Below are positions 1-7,366 of a DNA stretch of 64,000 nucleotides, piece after piece; position 1 is the stretch's first letter, and the number at the start of each line of letters is the position of its first letter. The stretch comes from JASHPR01 sp963729365 (GTDB taxonomy: Bacteria > Actinomycetota > Actinomycetes > Streptosporangiales > Streptosporangiaceae): positions 186,001 through 250,000 of the forward strand of contig CAVSNQ010000001.1 of assembly GCA_963729365.1 (NCBI GenBank), in the 5' to 3' direction. The position numbers and the translations under genes were made by a program. Under the pieces are notes generated by a model that was not told where the DNA came from, made no database searches, and saw nothing but the letters and a program-made list of their open reading frames with translations.

Positions 1-107
1 TGGAGTAGAAGTGCTCGCGCAGACGGGCCGGGGCAGGCGCCCCGGCCCGCCCCCGGCCCGCCCCGGGCACCCGGGGCGCGCGCGCCCGCCCCCGGGACCG
101 CCGAAGC

Positions 108-167
108 CCCCGGACCGAGGGCCGGCGCTAACGGACAGATCCCCGGACCGAGGGCCGGCGCTAACGG
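108..167. repeat. 27-bp tandem direct repeat (33-bp period)
   Basis: Two identical 27-bp units occupy 108-134 and 141-167, separated by 6 bp. The second copy overlaps the last codons and stop of the XRE-family gene that reads leftwards from 631. The repeat probably arose by local duplication at the 3' end of that gene. I see no hairpin that would make it a terminator. Confidence 0.7.
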
Positions 168-631
168 CCGGTCGGCTCCGGCGGAGCCCGGTTCCGCAGC
201 GACTCGACCAAGGCGGCCACGTGACGCCGGTCCTCGGGCGTCAGCTCATCGATACTCGCGATCAGGAACTCCCTCTCCCGGTCCCCGTGATCCTCGCGCC
301 CGGCCGGGACCTCATCGTAATAGTGCAGTCCGGTGGACTCAGCCGCAGCCGCGCGGACAGCGGAGACCGGCACGTCAAGGCCTTTGGCCAGCGCATCGAT
401 CGTGGCCGGACGTGGCGGCCGGGCCAGGTTCCGCGTCATCGCGAGGGTGGAGACCGTGGAACGAGGCAATTCGCCGCGCCGGGCGACCTGGCCGTAGGAC
501 CAGCCCTGCTCGCGCATCCGCCGATGGATCAGGCGCTGAAGCGGGTTGATTCGATCCTCCGACGCTGCGGCAGCGGTGTGCGGCCGCTCGTCTTGGGGAT
601 CCCGTTCGTCCCCTGCCGCATCCGCCGTCAT
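161..631 (-). CDS. XRE-family helix-turn-helix regulator
   Basis: A 156-aa cytoplasmic protein counted from ATG 631. Residues about 33-92 fold as a Cro/C1-type helix-turn-helix (GWSYGQVARRGELPRSTVST is the recognisable core). The tail ends in an acidic region containing DELTPEDRRHVAALVESL, a segment common in actinomycete XRE proteins. TTG 640 and GTG 637 are also in frame; I chose ATG 631 because a -10-like TAGATT (641-646 on the minus strand) sits just ahead, suggesting a leaderless transcript. It is divergent from a putative RiPP precursor, and a perfect inverted repeat lies between them, so it may control that cassette and itself (inference). Confidence 0.8.
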   Translation of the reverse strand: MTADAAGDERDPQDERPHTAAAASEDRINPLQRLIHRRMREQGWSYGQVARRGELPRSTVSTLAMTRNLARPPRPATIDALAKGLDVPVSAVRAAAAESTGLHYYDEVPAGREDHGDREREFLIASIDELTPEDRRHVAALVESLRNRAPPEPTGR

Positions 632-699
632 AGTCACCAATCTAGCTGTCTTCGCCTGGTGGGCTTCGGCCGCAACCTGCGGCGCCTTGCCAGGATGAA

Positions 700-735
700 G
701 TACATACTGTACGGTGGTAACCGTACAGTATGTAC
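700..735. promoter_or_regulatory. Perfect 15-bp inverted repeat, probable operator
   Basis: Left arm 700-714 and right arm 721-735 are exact reverse complements around a 6-bp spacer (tggtaa). A second shorter inverted repeat, tgtacg/cgtaca, lies at about 731-749. The site is in the intergenic space between the leftward XRE gene and the rightward 71-aa peptide gene, where an XRE dimer would be expected to bind. The binding protein is inferred, not shown. Confidence 0.65.
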
Positions 736-866
736 GTTAGGGAGCGTACATCAGCCCGTGGCCCGGCGCCATAGGGGTGCCGGGCAGTCCCAGGGGTCTC
801 GTGCCCCGGGGAACGCGGCAAAGCCGGTCTGCCTGACCAAGGCAGATCTTCCCCGAAGGAGGCCCC

Positions 867-1082
867 ATGTCCACCAAGCCTGCTGTGACGATGCAGGACC
901 TCGAGCTCGAGCGCGCCGAGTTGCTCCCGAGCCGGGAAACCCTATGGTGCGGTTCCAGTTCGGGCCACAGCGCCAGCTTCACCCAGGTGGCGTATGGCAT
1001 TGGCAACACGAATCAGGCGGGATTCCTTAACGTCTCCGCTCTGAACGGCGACCTCAGCGGCAACTCCATCGTCGTCCTGTAG
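867..1082 (+). CDS. Putative RiPP precursor peptide (71 aa)
   Basis: A 71-aa peptide starting at ATG 867 behind a strong ribosome binding site (aaggagg, 8 bp upstream). The first half is a charged leader with MQDLELERAELLPSRETL; the second half changes to Ser/Gly/Asn-rich sequence with one Cys and a hydrophobic end (SIVVL). This leader-then-core layout, plus a PqqD/M50 membrane protease 195 bp downstream, fits a ribosomally synthesised, post-translationally modified peptide. No cyclodehydratase, lanthionine synthetase or radical SAM enzyme is adjacent, so the modification, if any, is unknown. The leader type is familiar to me from actinobacterial small ORFs, but I cannot name a characterised product. 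Confidence 0.55.
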   Translation: MSTKPAVTMQDLELERAELLPSRETLWCGSSSGHSASFTQVAYGIGNTNQAGFLNVSALNGDLSGNSIVVL

Positions 1083-1156
1083 CCGCTGCCCGGCTCGCAT
1101 CGAAGACCTGCTGTGCACTCCAAATGAGGGGGAACCGAGGGGTGCGCAGCGGGAGC

Positions 1157-1188
1157 GGAGGGCCGCCCGGACCCATGGGCGGCCCTCC
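1157..1188 (+). terminator. Stem-loop after the precursor gene
   Basis: A 12-bp GC-only stem (1157-1168 with 1177-1188) and 8-nt loop lies between the precursor gene and the M50 protease gene. There is no T-tract. It could attenuate read-through so that precursor mRNA is in excess over the protease, a common arrangement in peptide clusters (inference). Confidence 0.5.
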
Positions 1189-1277
1189 CGCTTGCGGGCC
1201 GGCCTCCGCCGGGACGCGCGCTCCTCAGCCGCTACTGACGTTGCCCTGGTGAGCACGCGAGGGAGGAGCAGACCGTA

Positions 1278-2684
1278 ATGACCGTGACCGCACGCACCGG
1301 GCGTACGGCACCCGCCCTGCCGGCCGGCGCGTCCGAGCTCGTTGAGGCGCCCCGGCTGGCCGACAGGATCGAGCTATTGGGCGAGTACCAGGACTCCGGC
1401 TACAGCCAGCCACCGTCGCTCGTGCGGCGGGCCGACGGCCAGGTCATCCAGATGTCCCCGCTGCTGTACCGGGTGACCTGCCGGATCGACGGTTCGCGTG
1501 ACCCGGCCGCCATCGCGGAGCTGGTCAGCGACGACCTCGGCCGGTCACTGAACGCCGACCAGGTCCGTCATCTCATCACCGCAAAGCTGCTGCCTCTCGG
1601 CATCGTCGCCGCCGAGGCTGCCCCGGCCGTAGCACCGAAGGCCAACCCGCTGTTCGCGCTCAGGGCACGGGGCACGCTGCTGCCCGAACGCGGGGCGAAC
1701 GCCGCCGCAGCGCTCCTCCGACCGCTGTTCCGGTGGCCCCTCGTCATTGCCGTGGTCGGCAGCGTCCTGGCCGTGGACTACTGGCTGTTCGTCTCCCATG
1801 GGCTGGGCGGCGCGTTCCGGCAGGTTCTGCGCGACCCGGTGGACCTGCTCATCGTGGTCGGCCTCTCGGTGCTCTCCGCCATGTTCCACGAGTGCGGACA
1901 CGCGACCGGCTGCCGCTATGGCGGGGCGCGGCCCGGCGTGATCGGCGTCGGCATCTACCTGGTCTGGCCGTCGTTCTTCACCAACGTCACCGACTCCTAT
2001 CGGCTCAGCCGCGCCGGCCGGCTGCGAACCGACTTCGGCGGCCTGTACTTCAACCTGATCTTCATGCTGGCCCTGGCCGGCATCTACTCGGTCACCTCGG
2101 CCGGGGTCCTGCTCCTCGTCATTGCCCTCACGCACCTGGAGATGCTGGAGCAGCTGAGCCCGTTCGTCCGCTTCGACGGCTACTTCATCCTCAGTGACCT
2201 TGCCGGCGTGCCGGACCTGTTCGCCCGCATCGCCCCCATCCTGCGAAGCGCCGTATCCAGGGACCGCCGGGACCCCCGCGTCACCGGCCTCCGGCGCCGC
2301 GCCCGGATCCTGGTGACCGGCTGGGTGGTGTGTGTCATCCCGCTGCTCACAGTCAGCCTCGGGTACCTCCTGCTGTACCTCCCCCAGATCAACCGGGCGC
2401 TATGGCGCTCCGGAGGCCAGCAGGCGCACCTCATGTCCACCGCTGTCGGCGATCACCGCTACGCGATGGCCGCGGTCGCTGTCATCGGGGTCGCCTTGCT
2501 GGCGCTGTCGCTCGCCGGTTCGCTCTACATCTTTATCGGGCTGGTGCGACGGCTCGCCACGGTGGGCCTGCGCTGGTCCGCCGGCCGTCCCGCCCGCCGC
2601 CTCATGGTTGCCGTGGCCGGTGTGGGATGCATGACGACGCTCGCCATCTTCTGGAACATGCAAGGCCAGTTCCACGGCTGGTAG
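1278..2684 (+). CDS. PqqD-like/M50 site-2-type membrane metalloprotease
   Basis: A 468-aa integral membrane protein. Residues about 30-110 resemble a PqqD-type peptide-binding domain (MSPLLYRVTCRIDG, then LTITAKLLPLGIV-like spacing). From residue 150 come several hydrophobic helices carrying the zinc motif HECGH (204-208) and a downstream FDGYFILSDLAGVPDL segment typical of YydH-like peptide zinc metalloproteases. The start at ATG 1278 follows a gggagga site. Such proteins cleave or export peptides, often alongside RiPP precursors; here the upstream 71-aa peptide is the obvious substrate candidate (inference). An ordinary S2P involved in signalling is the alternative. Confidence 0.75.
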   Translation: MTVTARTGRTAPALPAGASELVEAPRLADRIELLGEYQDSGYSQPPSLVRRADGQVIQMSPLLYRVTCRIDGSRDPAAIAELVSDDLGRSLNADQVRHLITAKLLPLGIVAAEAAPAVAPKANPLFALRARGTLLPERGANAAAALLRPLFRWPLVIAVVGSVLAVDYWLFVSHGLGGAFRQVLRDPVDLLIVVGLSVLSAMFHECGHATGCRYGGARPGVIGVGIYLVWPSFFTNVTDSYRLSRAGRLRTDFGGLYFNLIFMLALAGIYSVTSAGVLLLVIALTHLEMLEQLSPFVRFDGYFILSDLAGVPDLFARIAPILRSAVSRDRRDPRVTGLRRRARILVTGWVVCVIPLLTVSLGYLLLYLPQINRALWRSGGQQAHLMSTAVGDHRYAMAAVAVIGVALLALSLAGSLYIFIGLVRRLATVGLRWSAGRPARRLMVAVAGVGCMTTLAIFWNMQGQFHGW

Positions 2685-2737
2685 ACACAACGGGCAAGAG
2701 GAGATCTGATCGCAGACAGGTTGCCTAGGCCGCAAGG

Positions 2738-2784
2738 TTGACTGCGGGATCATCGGCTGTATCTTTGTCTTATGGACATAGATA
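2738..2784 (+). promoter_or_regulatory. Promoter with overlapping inverted repeat (GntR/ABC operon)
   Basis: TTGACT (2738-2743) and TATCTT (2760-2765) are spaced 16 bp, a good housekeeping promoter. An imperfect inverted repeat (arms 2760-2769 and 2775-2784, 9 of 10 matching) covers the -10 and the ATG at 2772. That ATG lies seven bases past the -10, which implies a leaderless mRNA. The position suits autorepression by the GntR protein encoded downstream. Confidence 0.6.
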
Positions 2785-2962
2785 AAGGTGACGGCGCGGC
2801 GGGCGGCGGGGCTGGTGCTTCGCCTGCGAGCGGCGGCATGTATTCCGACCAGCACCTGCGCGTCTCCGACGCCGAGCGCGAGGCGGTCACGGCCGGCTGG
2901 CCGAGCACTTCGCCGCTGGCCGCCTGGACCGGGCCGAGTTCGACGACCGGGCCGGGCGGGCC
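2772..2962 (+). pseudogene. DUF1707 segment, frame-disrupted N-terminus of the GntR gene
   Basis: From ATG 2772 the frame reads a low-complexity lead and then HLRVSDAEREAVTAG, the start of a DUF1707 domain. At about 2896-2898 the frame must change: the rest of the domain (LAEHFAAGRLDRAEFDDRAG) is encoded one base out of register and runs without a stop into the GntR gene from 2963. One missing base explains this. Read through, the product would be a DUF1707-GntR fusion of about 254 residues. DUF1707 usually sits at the N-terminus of small membrane-associated actinobacterial proteins. The break may be a real mutation or a sequence error. Confidence 0.6.
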
Positions 2963-3535
2963 ATGAGCGCCAAGACCCGGGCCGACCTGAGCGGCCTGTT
3001 CGCCGACCTGTCGGAAACAGGGGCTCCGGCAGTGCCAGAGCTTCCGCGAGGTGGCGGCGGCACGCCGGGGGGCGGGCCGCGCGGGCCGGGGTCGCCGATC
3101 GAGTTCCGGCTGGATGGGGTCTCGGGGGTGCCGACCTACTTGCAGCTGGTGCACCAGGTGGAGCACGCGCTGCGGCTGGGCTATCTCACGCTGGGCGACC
3201 AGCTGCCCAAGGTCCGGGACGTGGTGGCCTCGCTGGCGATCAACCCGAACACGGTGCTGAAGGCCTACAAGGAGCTAGAGGTCAAGGGCCTGACGGCCGG
3301 GCGGCCCGGCCAGGGCACGTTCATCCAGGCCACCCTGAGCCAGGTCGCGCTCCCCGAGTTGGCCACGCTGCGCCGCTCCCTGTCGGGATGGCTGACCGCC
3401 GCGGACGGGGCCGGGCTGGACGAGGACGGGATCGTGGCGCTGTTCACCACCGCGCTGCGGGATTTCTATGAGCGCCGTCGCGGGTCGCGCACCCGCGGTG
3501 GCGCGGCGAGCGGCGGAACGGAGGGCGTCGCATGA
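2963..3535 (+). CDS. GntR-family (YtrA-type) transcriptional regulator
   Basis: A 190-aa protein from ATG 2963, or part of a longer fusion beginning at 2772. A winged helix-turn-helix occupies about residues 45-120 (PTYLQLVHQVEHALRLGYL, then SLAINPNTVLKAYKELE), followed by a short C-terminal region without a large effector domain, as in YtrA-type repressors. The first residues (MSAKTRADLSGLFADL) are the end of a DUF1707 domain rather than a natural GntR start, and no good ribosome site precedes 2963. Its last codons overlap the ABC ATPase gene (ATGA), so the three genes form one operon that it probably represses. Confidence 0.85.
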   Translation: MSAKTRADLSGLFADLSETGAPAVPELPRGGGGTPGGGPRGPGSPIEFRLDGVSGVPTYLQLVHQVEHALRLGYLTLGDQLPKVRDVVASLAINPNTVLKAYKELEVKGLTAGRPGQGTFIQATLSQVALPELATLRRSLSGWLTAADGAGLDEDGIVALFTTALRDFYERRRGSRTRGGAASGGTEGVA

Positions 3536-4443
3536 ACGTCATCGAAACCAGCGGCCTGGGCAAGCGCTACGGCCGCACCTGGGCGCTGCGCGAGTGTACG
3601 CTGGCGGTCCCCGCCGGGCACGTGACCGCGCTCGTCGGCCCCAACGGCGCGGGCAAGACCACCCTGCTGAACCTGGCGGTCGGCCTGGCAGAACCGACCG
3701 CGGGCGCCGTCACCGTACTCGGCGGTCGGCTGCCCGGGTCGCCGGCCGCGCTGGACGGCATCGCGTTCGTCGCCCAGGACACGCCGCTGTACAAGAACCT
3801 GCCCGCCGCGGACATGCTGCACCTGACCTGTAACCTGAACCGGCGTTTCGACCAGGCCTTCGCGCGAACCCGGCTGGCCGAGCTGGGCATCCCGCTGAAC
3901 CGCAGGGCCGGGAAGCTGTCCGGCGGGCAGCAGGCGCAGCTCGCGCTGACCTTGGCGCTGGCCCGCCGGCCGCGGCTGCTGGTGCTGGATGAGCCGGTGG
4001 CGATGCTCGACCCGATCGCCCGGCACGACTTCATGGCCACGGTGCTGACGGCGGCGGCCGACGACGGGGTGTCGGTGGTGCTGTCCTCGCACGTGCTGGC
4101 CGAGCTGGAGCGGGTGGCCGACTACCTCATCCTGCTGTCGCGGGGCCGGGTCCAGGTGGCCGGGGAGGTCGACGACCTGATGGCCAGCCACCGCGTGCTG
4201 ACCGGCCCCGCCGCCGAGGCCGATAAGTATGTGCAGCGGCCGGTGGTGCACCTGCGCCGCGGTGAGGCCCAGGCTCACCTGCTGGTCCGGGCCGGCGCGG
4301 ACGATCCGGTCCCGCCGGGCTGGGAGGCGCACCCGGTGGGCCTGGAAGAACTCGTCCTGGCCTATCTGCGCGAGCCCGGCGCCGCGGCGCTGCCCGGCCC
4401 GGCCTGCGGCCAAGACGCCGAACCTTCGGAGGTGACCAGATGA
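3532..4443 (+). CDS. ABC transporter ATP-binding protein (YtrB-like)
   Basis: A 303-aa ATPase. Walker A GPNGAGKTT is at 36-44, the signature LSGGQQ at 129-134, Walker B LLVLDEP at 149-155 and the H-loop SSH near 184. The C-terminal 80 residues form the extension usual in exporters with a separate permease. It overlaps the GntR gene before it and the permease after it by four bases each, so the subunits are translationally coupled. GntR-ABC operons of this kind respond to cell-envelope antibiotics in Firmicutes; substrate here is unknown. Confidence 0.9.
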   Translation: MNVIETSGLGKRYGRTWALRECTLAVPAGHVTALVGPNGAGKTTLLNLAVGLAEPTAGAVTVLGGRLPGSPAALDGIAFVAQDTPLYKNLPAADMLHLTCNLNRRFDQAFARTRLAELGIPLNRRAGKLSGGQQAQLALTLALARRPRLLVLDEPVAMLDPIARHDFMATVLTAAADDGVSVVLSSHVLAELERVADYLILLSRGRVQVAGEVDDLMASHRVLTGPAAEADKYVQRPVVHLRRGEAQAHLLVRAGADDPVPPGWEAHPVGLEELVLAYLREPGAAALPGPACGQDAEPSEVTR

Positions 4444-5471
4444 CCGCGCTGACCGTGCCCGCCCGTCCGGAGGAGGACGCGAGGCTGCGGCCTGTGCCGT
4501 GGCGGCGGATGGCCTGGGTCACCTGGCGGCAGCACCGTTTCGCGCTGGTCGGCGTGGCCGTGTTCCTGGGCGCGTTGGCGGTGTGGCTGTGGATTGCCGG
4601 CCTTCAGCTGCACCACGCCTATGCCGCCGCGATCGCCTGCCGCCCGGCAAGCTCACTTGCCTGCGGGAATTTGGTCGACGACTTCAACAGGACCTACGGC
4701 GCAACGGCGGAGGCAATCGCGGCCCTGCTGCTGGCGGTGCCCGCGCTGATCGGGGCGTTCGTCGGTGCGCCGGTGCTGGGACGTGAGCTGGAGACCGGGA
4801 CCTTCCGGTTCGCCTGGACGCTGGGCTTCGGCCGGCGGCGCTGGACGCTCGCCAAGCTGGTGCCGCTCGCGATCGCGGTGGCGGCCGCCGCCGGATCGTT
4901 CAGCGTGCTGTTTTCCTGGTACTTCCGGCCGTTCTTCGCCGACGGCAACCAGACCCCGCTCGCGCCGACGGTGTTCGGCCAGCGCGGGGTCACGTTCGCC
5001 GCCTGGACGCTGGCCGCCTTCGCGATCGGCGCCCTGGCCGGCGTGCTCATCCGCCGCGTTGTCCCCGCGATCGCCGCCACCCTGGCCGCCTACACCGGGC
5101 TCGCCCTCGCGGCCGGGCTGTACCTGCGCCAGCACTACCTGACGCCGCTGCTCACCACCAACCTGAACCTGTCCGGTTCCGCGTGGATCATCAGCCAGCA
5201 GTGGTTCAACAAGCGCGGTCAGCCGGTCAGCCAGTCCGCGCTGAGCCAGGTCCTCCAGAGGGCACCATCACAGCTGGCCGGGAAAGGCGGGGTCCCGGGT
5301 GCCCTCAGCTCGTGGCAGTACCTCGTCCAGCACGGCTACACGCGGTGGACCACCTATCAGCCGGTCACCCGGTTCTGGCCATTCCAGTGGATCGAGGGCG
5401 GCTGGCTGCTCGCGCTGTCGGTGCTGCTCATCGCCGTGACCGTGTGGCTGGTCCGGCGACGCGCGATCTGA
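4440..5471 (+). CDS. ABC-2 type transporter permease
   Basis: A 343-aa membrane protein with about six hydrophobic segments: one near residues 35-58, a pair near 90-145 (ALLLAVPALIGAFVGAPVLG then LAIAVAAAAGSFSVLF), a pair at 180-220, and a final helix at 318-338. The sequence LGRELETGTFRFAWTLGFGR is the intracellular loop common to ABC-2 permeases. The start overlaps the ATPase stop by ATGA. It would form the membrane part of the exporter with the preceding ATPase. Confidence 0.85.
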   Translation: MTALTVPARPEEDARLRPVPWRRMAWVTWRQHRFALVGVAVFLGALAVWLWIAGLQLHHAYAAAIACRPASSLACGNLVDDFNRTYGATAEAIAALLLAVPALIGAFVGAPVLGRELETGTFRFAWTLGFGRRRWTLAKLVPLAIAVAAAAGSFSVLFSWYFRPFFADGNQTPLAPTVFGQRGVTFAAWTLAAFAIGALAGVLIRRVVPAIAATLAAYTGLALAAGLYLRQHYLTPLLTTNLNLSGSAWIISQQWFNKRGQPVSQSALSQVLQRAPSQLAGKGGVPGALSSWQYLVQHGYTRWTTYQPVTRFWPFQWIEGGWLLALSVLLIAVTVWLVRRRAI

Positions 5472-5684
5472 ACGTCATGAGCCGAGCCCGAGCGGGTCGA
5501 CAACGGCTCGACCGGGACGACGGACGTCGTTCGACACCCAGGCGAGCCTGGGTACCGAACTCGATCTTGGCCGGCAACGTGAGCCTCCCGAGCCCCCGCC
5601 TAGCAGCGGTGACGACCTCCGGGGATGCGTTAGCGAGCGCCGCGCGGGTCGCGACCTAGACACCCAGTTCGAGAGGTGACGTGC

Positions 5685-6203
5685 ATGGATACCGAGAATC
5701 CAGGAGCTGCGCAAGGGCGGGCGGCCGGCCTCCCGGCCGAACGACCAGCCCGATCGCGGACCGCGTGGCGTGCCAGGTCTCGCTGGCTCGTGCACCTGGG
5801 CCTCCTGGCCTTGGTTGCGGCGGCACTGGGGACTCTGCAACTCCTCCACATCCGGAACGCCATCCATGCGGATGTAGGGCTGGCTTTCGCCGGCCTCGTC
5901 GTTGTCCACCTGGCACAGCGCCGCTACCGGATTGCGCGGATGTTCGCACAGCTCATGCGCTTTCGCCCACGGATCGAGCGCGAGTTGCGTCTCTTGGCGT
6001 CGGACGCGATCCTCGCCTTCGTCACGGTCAACGTCGTGGTTTCCGGGATCCTCGACTGGAGCCGGGGATCCCCACTGCTACTGCCCCTCATCCCACAACC
6101 TTTCGACAGGTGGCACTTGCTCTCCTCTGTCGTGCTCGTCGGGTACCTGGTCGTCCACGTCTCGCGCCGACGGAAACGCCTCCGACGGTCCACGATCCGA
6201 TAG
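5685..6203 (+). CDS. Small membrane protein, DUF4405/cytochrome b-like
   Basis: A 172-aa protein with four predicted membrane helices. I use ATG 5685, eight bases after gagagg; GTG 5676 is possible. Histidines lie in or near the helices (IRNAIHADVGLAFAGLVVVH and WHLLSSVVLVGYLVVHV), the spacing seen in DUF4405/cytochrome b-type haem-binding bundles. The C-terminus is a basic cluster. The stop is only 10 bp before a tRNA-Ser fragment, so the 3' end may have been shaped by integration. The haem-binding assignment is inferred from histidine placement. Confidence 0.55.
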   Translation: MDTENPGAAQGRAAGLPAERPARSRTAWRARSRWLVHLGLLALVAAALGTLQLLHIRNAIHADVGLAFAGLVVVHLAQRRYRIARMFAQLMRFRPRIERELRLLASDAILAFVTVNVVVSGILDWSRGSPLLLPLIPQPFDRWHLLSSVVLVGYLVVHVSRRRKRLRRSTIR

Positions 6204-6213
6204 CCATATGGAG

Positions 6214-6251
6214 TTCGAACTCCTGAGGGGTTGCCCCAACACGCTTTCCAA
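6214..6251 (-). mobile_element. Degenerate tRNA-Ser 3'-half fragment (old attachment site A)
   Basis: These 38 bases match the 3' half of the intact tRNA-Ser(GGA) at 18504-18588, from the T-arm to the anticodon loop, with one base missing in the C run. The rest of the tRNA is absent. The following about 110 bp (AATGCTG.CCGGCG, then GGTGAACGGTGCCGGACGG and CCAAAACTGAG) also resemble the flank of copy B at 10881-10990, so this is a related attachment site rather than a chance match. Confidence 0.7.
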
Positions 6252-6391
6252 CAATGCTGACCGGCGTTCACGGACGTCCACGACCGTCCGTGACCTGTGC
6301 GGACGCGCTCTGGGGGCCTCGGTGAACGGTGCCGGACGGCGGTGAATGAGTCCAAAACTGAGCCCAGCCCCCTGGGGGGCGCGAGCTCGGC

Positions 6392-6751
6392 TTAGAGCCA
6401 GGTTTCACCGTTGATGAGGTCGGTCTCGCCCAGGTGCTTGGCGAGGATTGCCTCAAGGGCAGCGATGATCCGCCCGGTGTCGGCCCGGGTGCGGCGGTAG
6501 CTTCCGGGAATGAAGATCATGCCGAAATGACCGTTGCCGCCGGGCACGATCGCCTCATTGTGCAGCGGGCGGTAGTCGCGCAGGTTGTTGGTCACGATCG
6601 CGCGGTGCTCGGTCCTGGCCAACACGAGGACATCTGGATCTGACATCGCCTCATGGCCGGGATTGCCCGCGACCGATTCCACATCGTGGCCGCGCCTACG
6701 CAACTCCCGCGCGATCACCGGGGACAGCATCTCATCCAGCAGCAGCTTCAC
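6392..6751 (-). CDS. DUF5615 PIN-like toxin
   Basis: A 119-aa protein starting MKLLLDEMLSPVIARELRRR, the conserved opening of DUF5615 PIN-like proteins with the first acidic residues (LLDE). A second acidic patch is SDPDVLVLAR and a third region TNNLRDYRPL carries the Asn/Asp of the active-site cleft. The family is predicted to be RNase toxins related to VapC. It overlaps the upstream DUF433 gene by four bases, so the two are co-translated as a toxin-antitoxin pair. Confidence 0.8.
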   Translation of the reverse strand: MKLLLDEMLSPVIARELRRRGHDVESVAGNPGHEAMSDPDVLVLARTEHRAIVTNNLRDYRPLHNEAIVPGGNGHFGMIFIPGSYRRTRADTGRIIAALEAILAKHLGETDLINGETWL

Positions 6752-7161
6752 CGCCGGACAGCGGCCTGCCCGGCCGCATAGGCGGCGTGCGCTTCGGCGG
6801 TCTCCTGTTCATTCAGGTCGATCCACTGGTCGATCTCGTCGGGATAGGCCCCGTAGTAAGAGACTGCGGCCTGCACGAGGCCCAGGGGCAGTTCCAGGTA
6901 GCGTGCCGCCTCGCCCAGATCACCGTCGTTGTCGCGGACGGTCGCGACGACCTCCCAGACATCCTTACCAGTGCCTAGCAGCCGGGCACGGCGCCCAGCC
7001 GGGCCCTCAGCGAACCGGATCAGCGGGTGCTCATCCATGCGCAGGCCTTCCTCGACATACCGTTGCGCCAGAGTCCGCGGCGGCAGGTGCACGCGCCGGG
7101 CCCGGGCACCCAGGCGCTGGATGGTTGCTTCGCTCAAGCGCACGCTCAGCGGCTGACTCAT
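6748..7161 (-). CDS. DUF433-type antitoxin
   Basis: A 137-aa protein. The first 45 residues (MSQPLSVRLSEATIQRLGAR) look like a ribbon-helix-helix DNA-binding region; residues about 47-105 resemble a DUF433 helix-turn-helix (WEVVATVRDNDGDLGEAARY then LGLVQAAVSYYGAYPDEID). DUF433 proteins are regular partners of DUF5615 toxins. It precedes and overlaps the toxin gene. It probably binds both the toxin and its own promoter upstream of 7161 (inference). Confidence 0.8.
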   Translation of the reverse strand: MSQPLSVRLSEATIQRLGARARRVHLPPRTLAQRYVEEGLRMDEHPLIRFAEGPAGRRARLLGTGKDVWEVVATVRDNDGDLGEAARYLELPLGLVQAAVSYYGAYPDEIDQWIDLNEQETAEAHAAYAAGQAAVRR

Positions 7162-7366
7162 GTACTACACAGTAGCTCGCAACACTACGCGTCGCCAAAG
7201 GCAAGACCTTGCCCCGCACTCGCCGGCAGCCGCGGACAGTGAGCGCATTCCAGACCGTGCCCCGGTGGTCGCGCCGATTAGGCGCGTTCGGGCTAATCGG
7301 CTGATTAGTTGTGACGAGCGGGCAGATCCGCCAATTCTGGGTGGCTCGGATCAGCCTGGAAGCGTG

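Noticed and set aside
1545..2135. Long minus-strand frame opposite the M50 protease
   Set aside because: It is rich in Gly, Asp, Gln and Arg, the usual shadow of a GC-rich gene, and the plus-strand protein has clear motifs.
7289..7304. CTAATC/GATTAG inverted repeat between the antitoxin and LLM genes
   Set aside because: Six-base arms only; it may be an antitoxin operator or terminator but cannot be told from chance.
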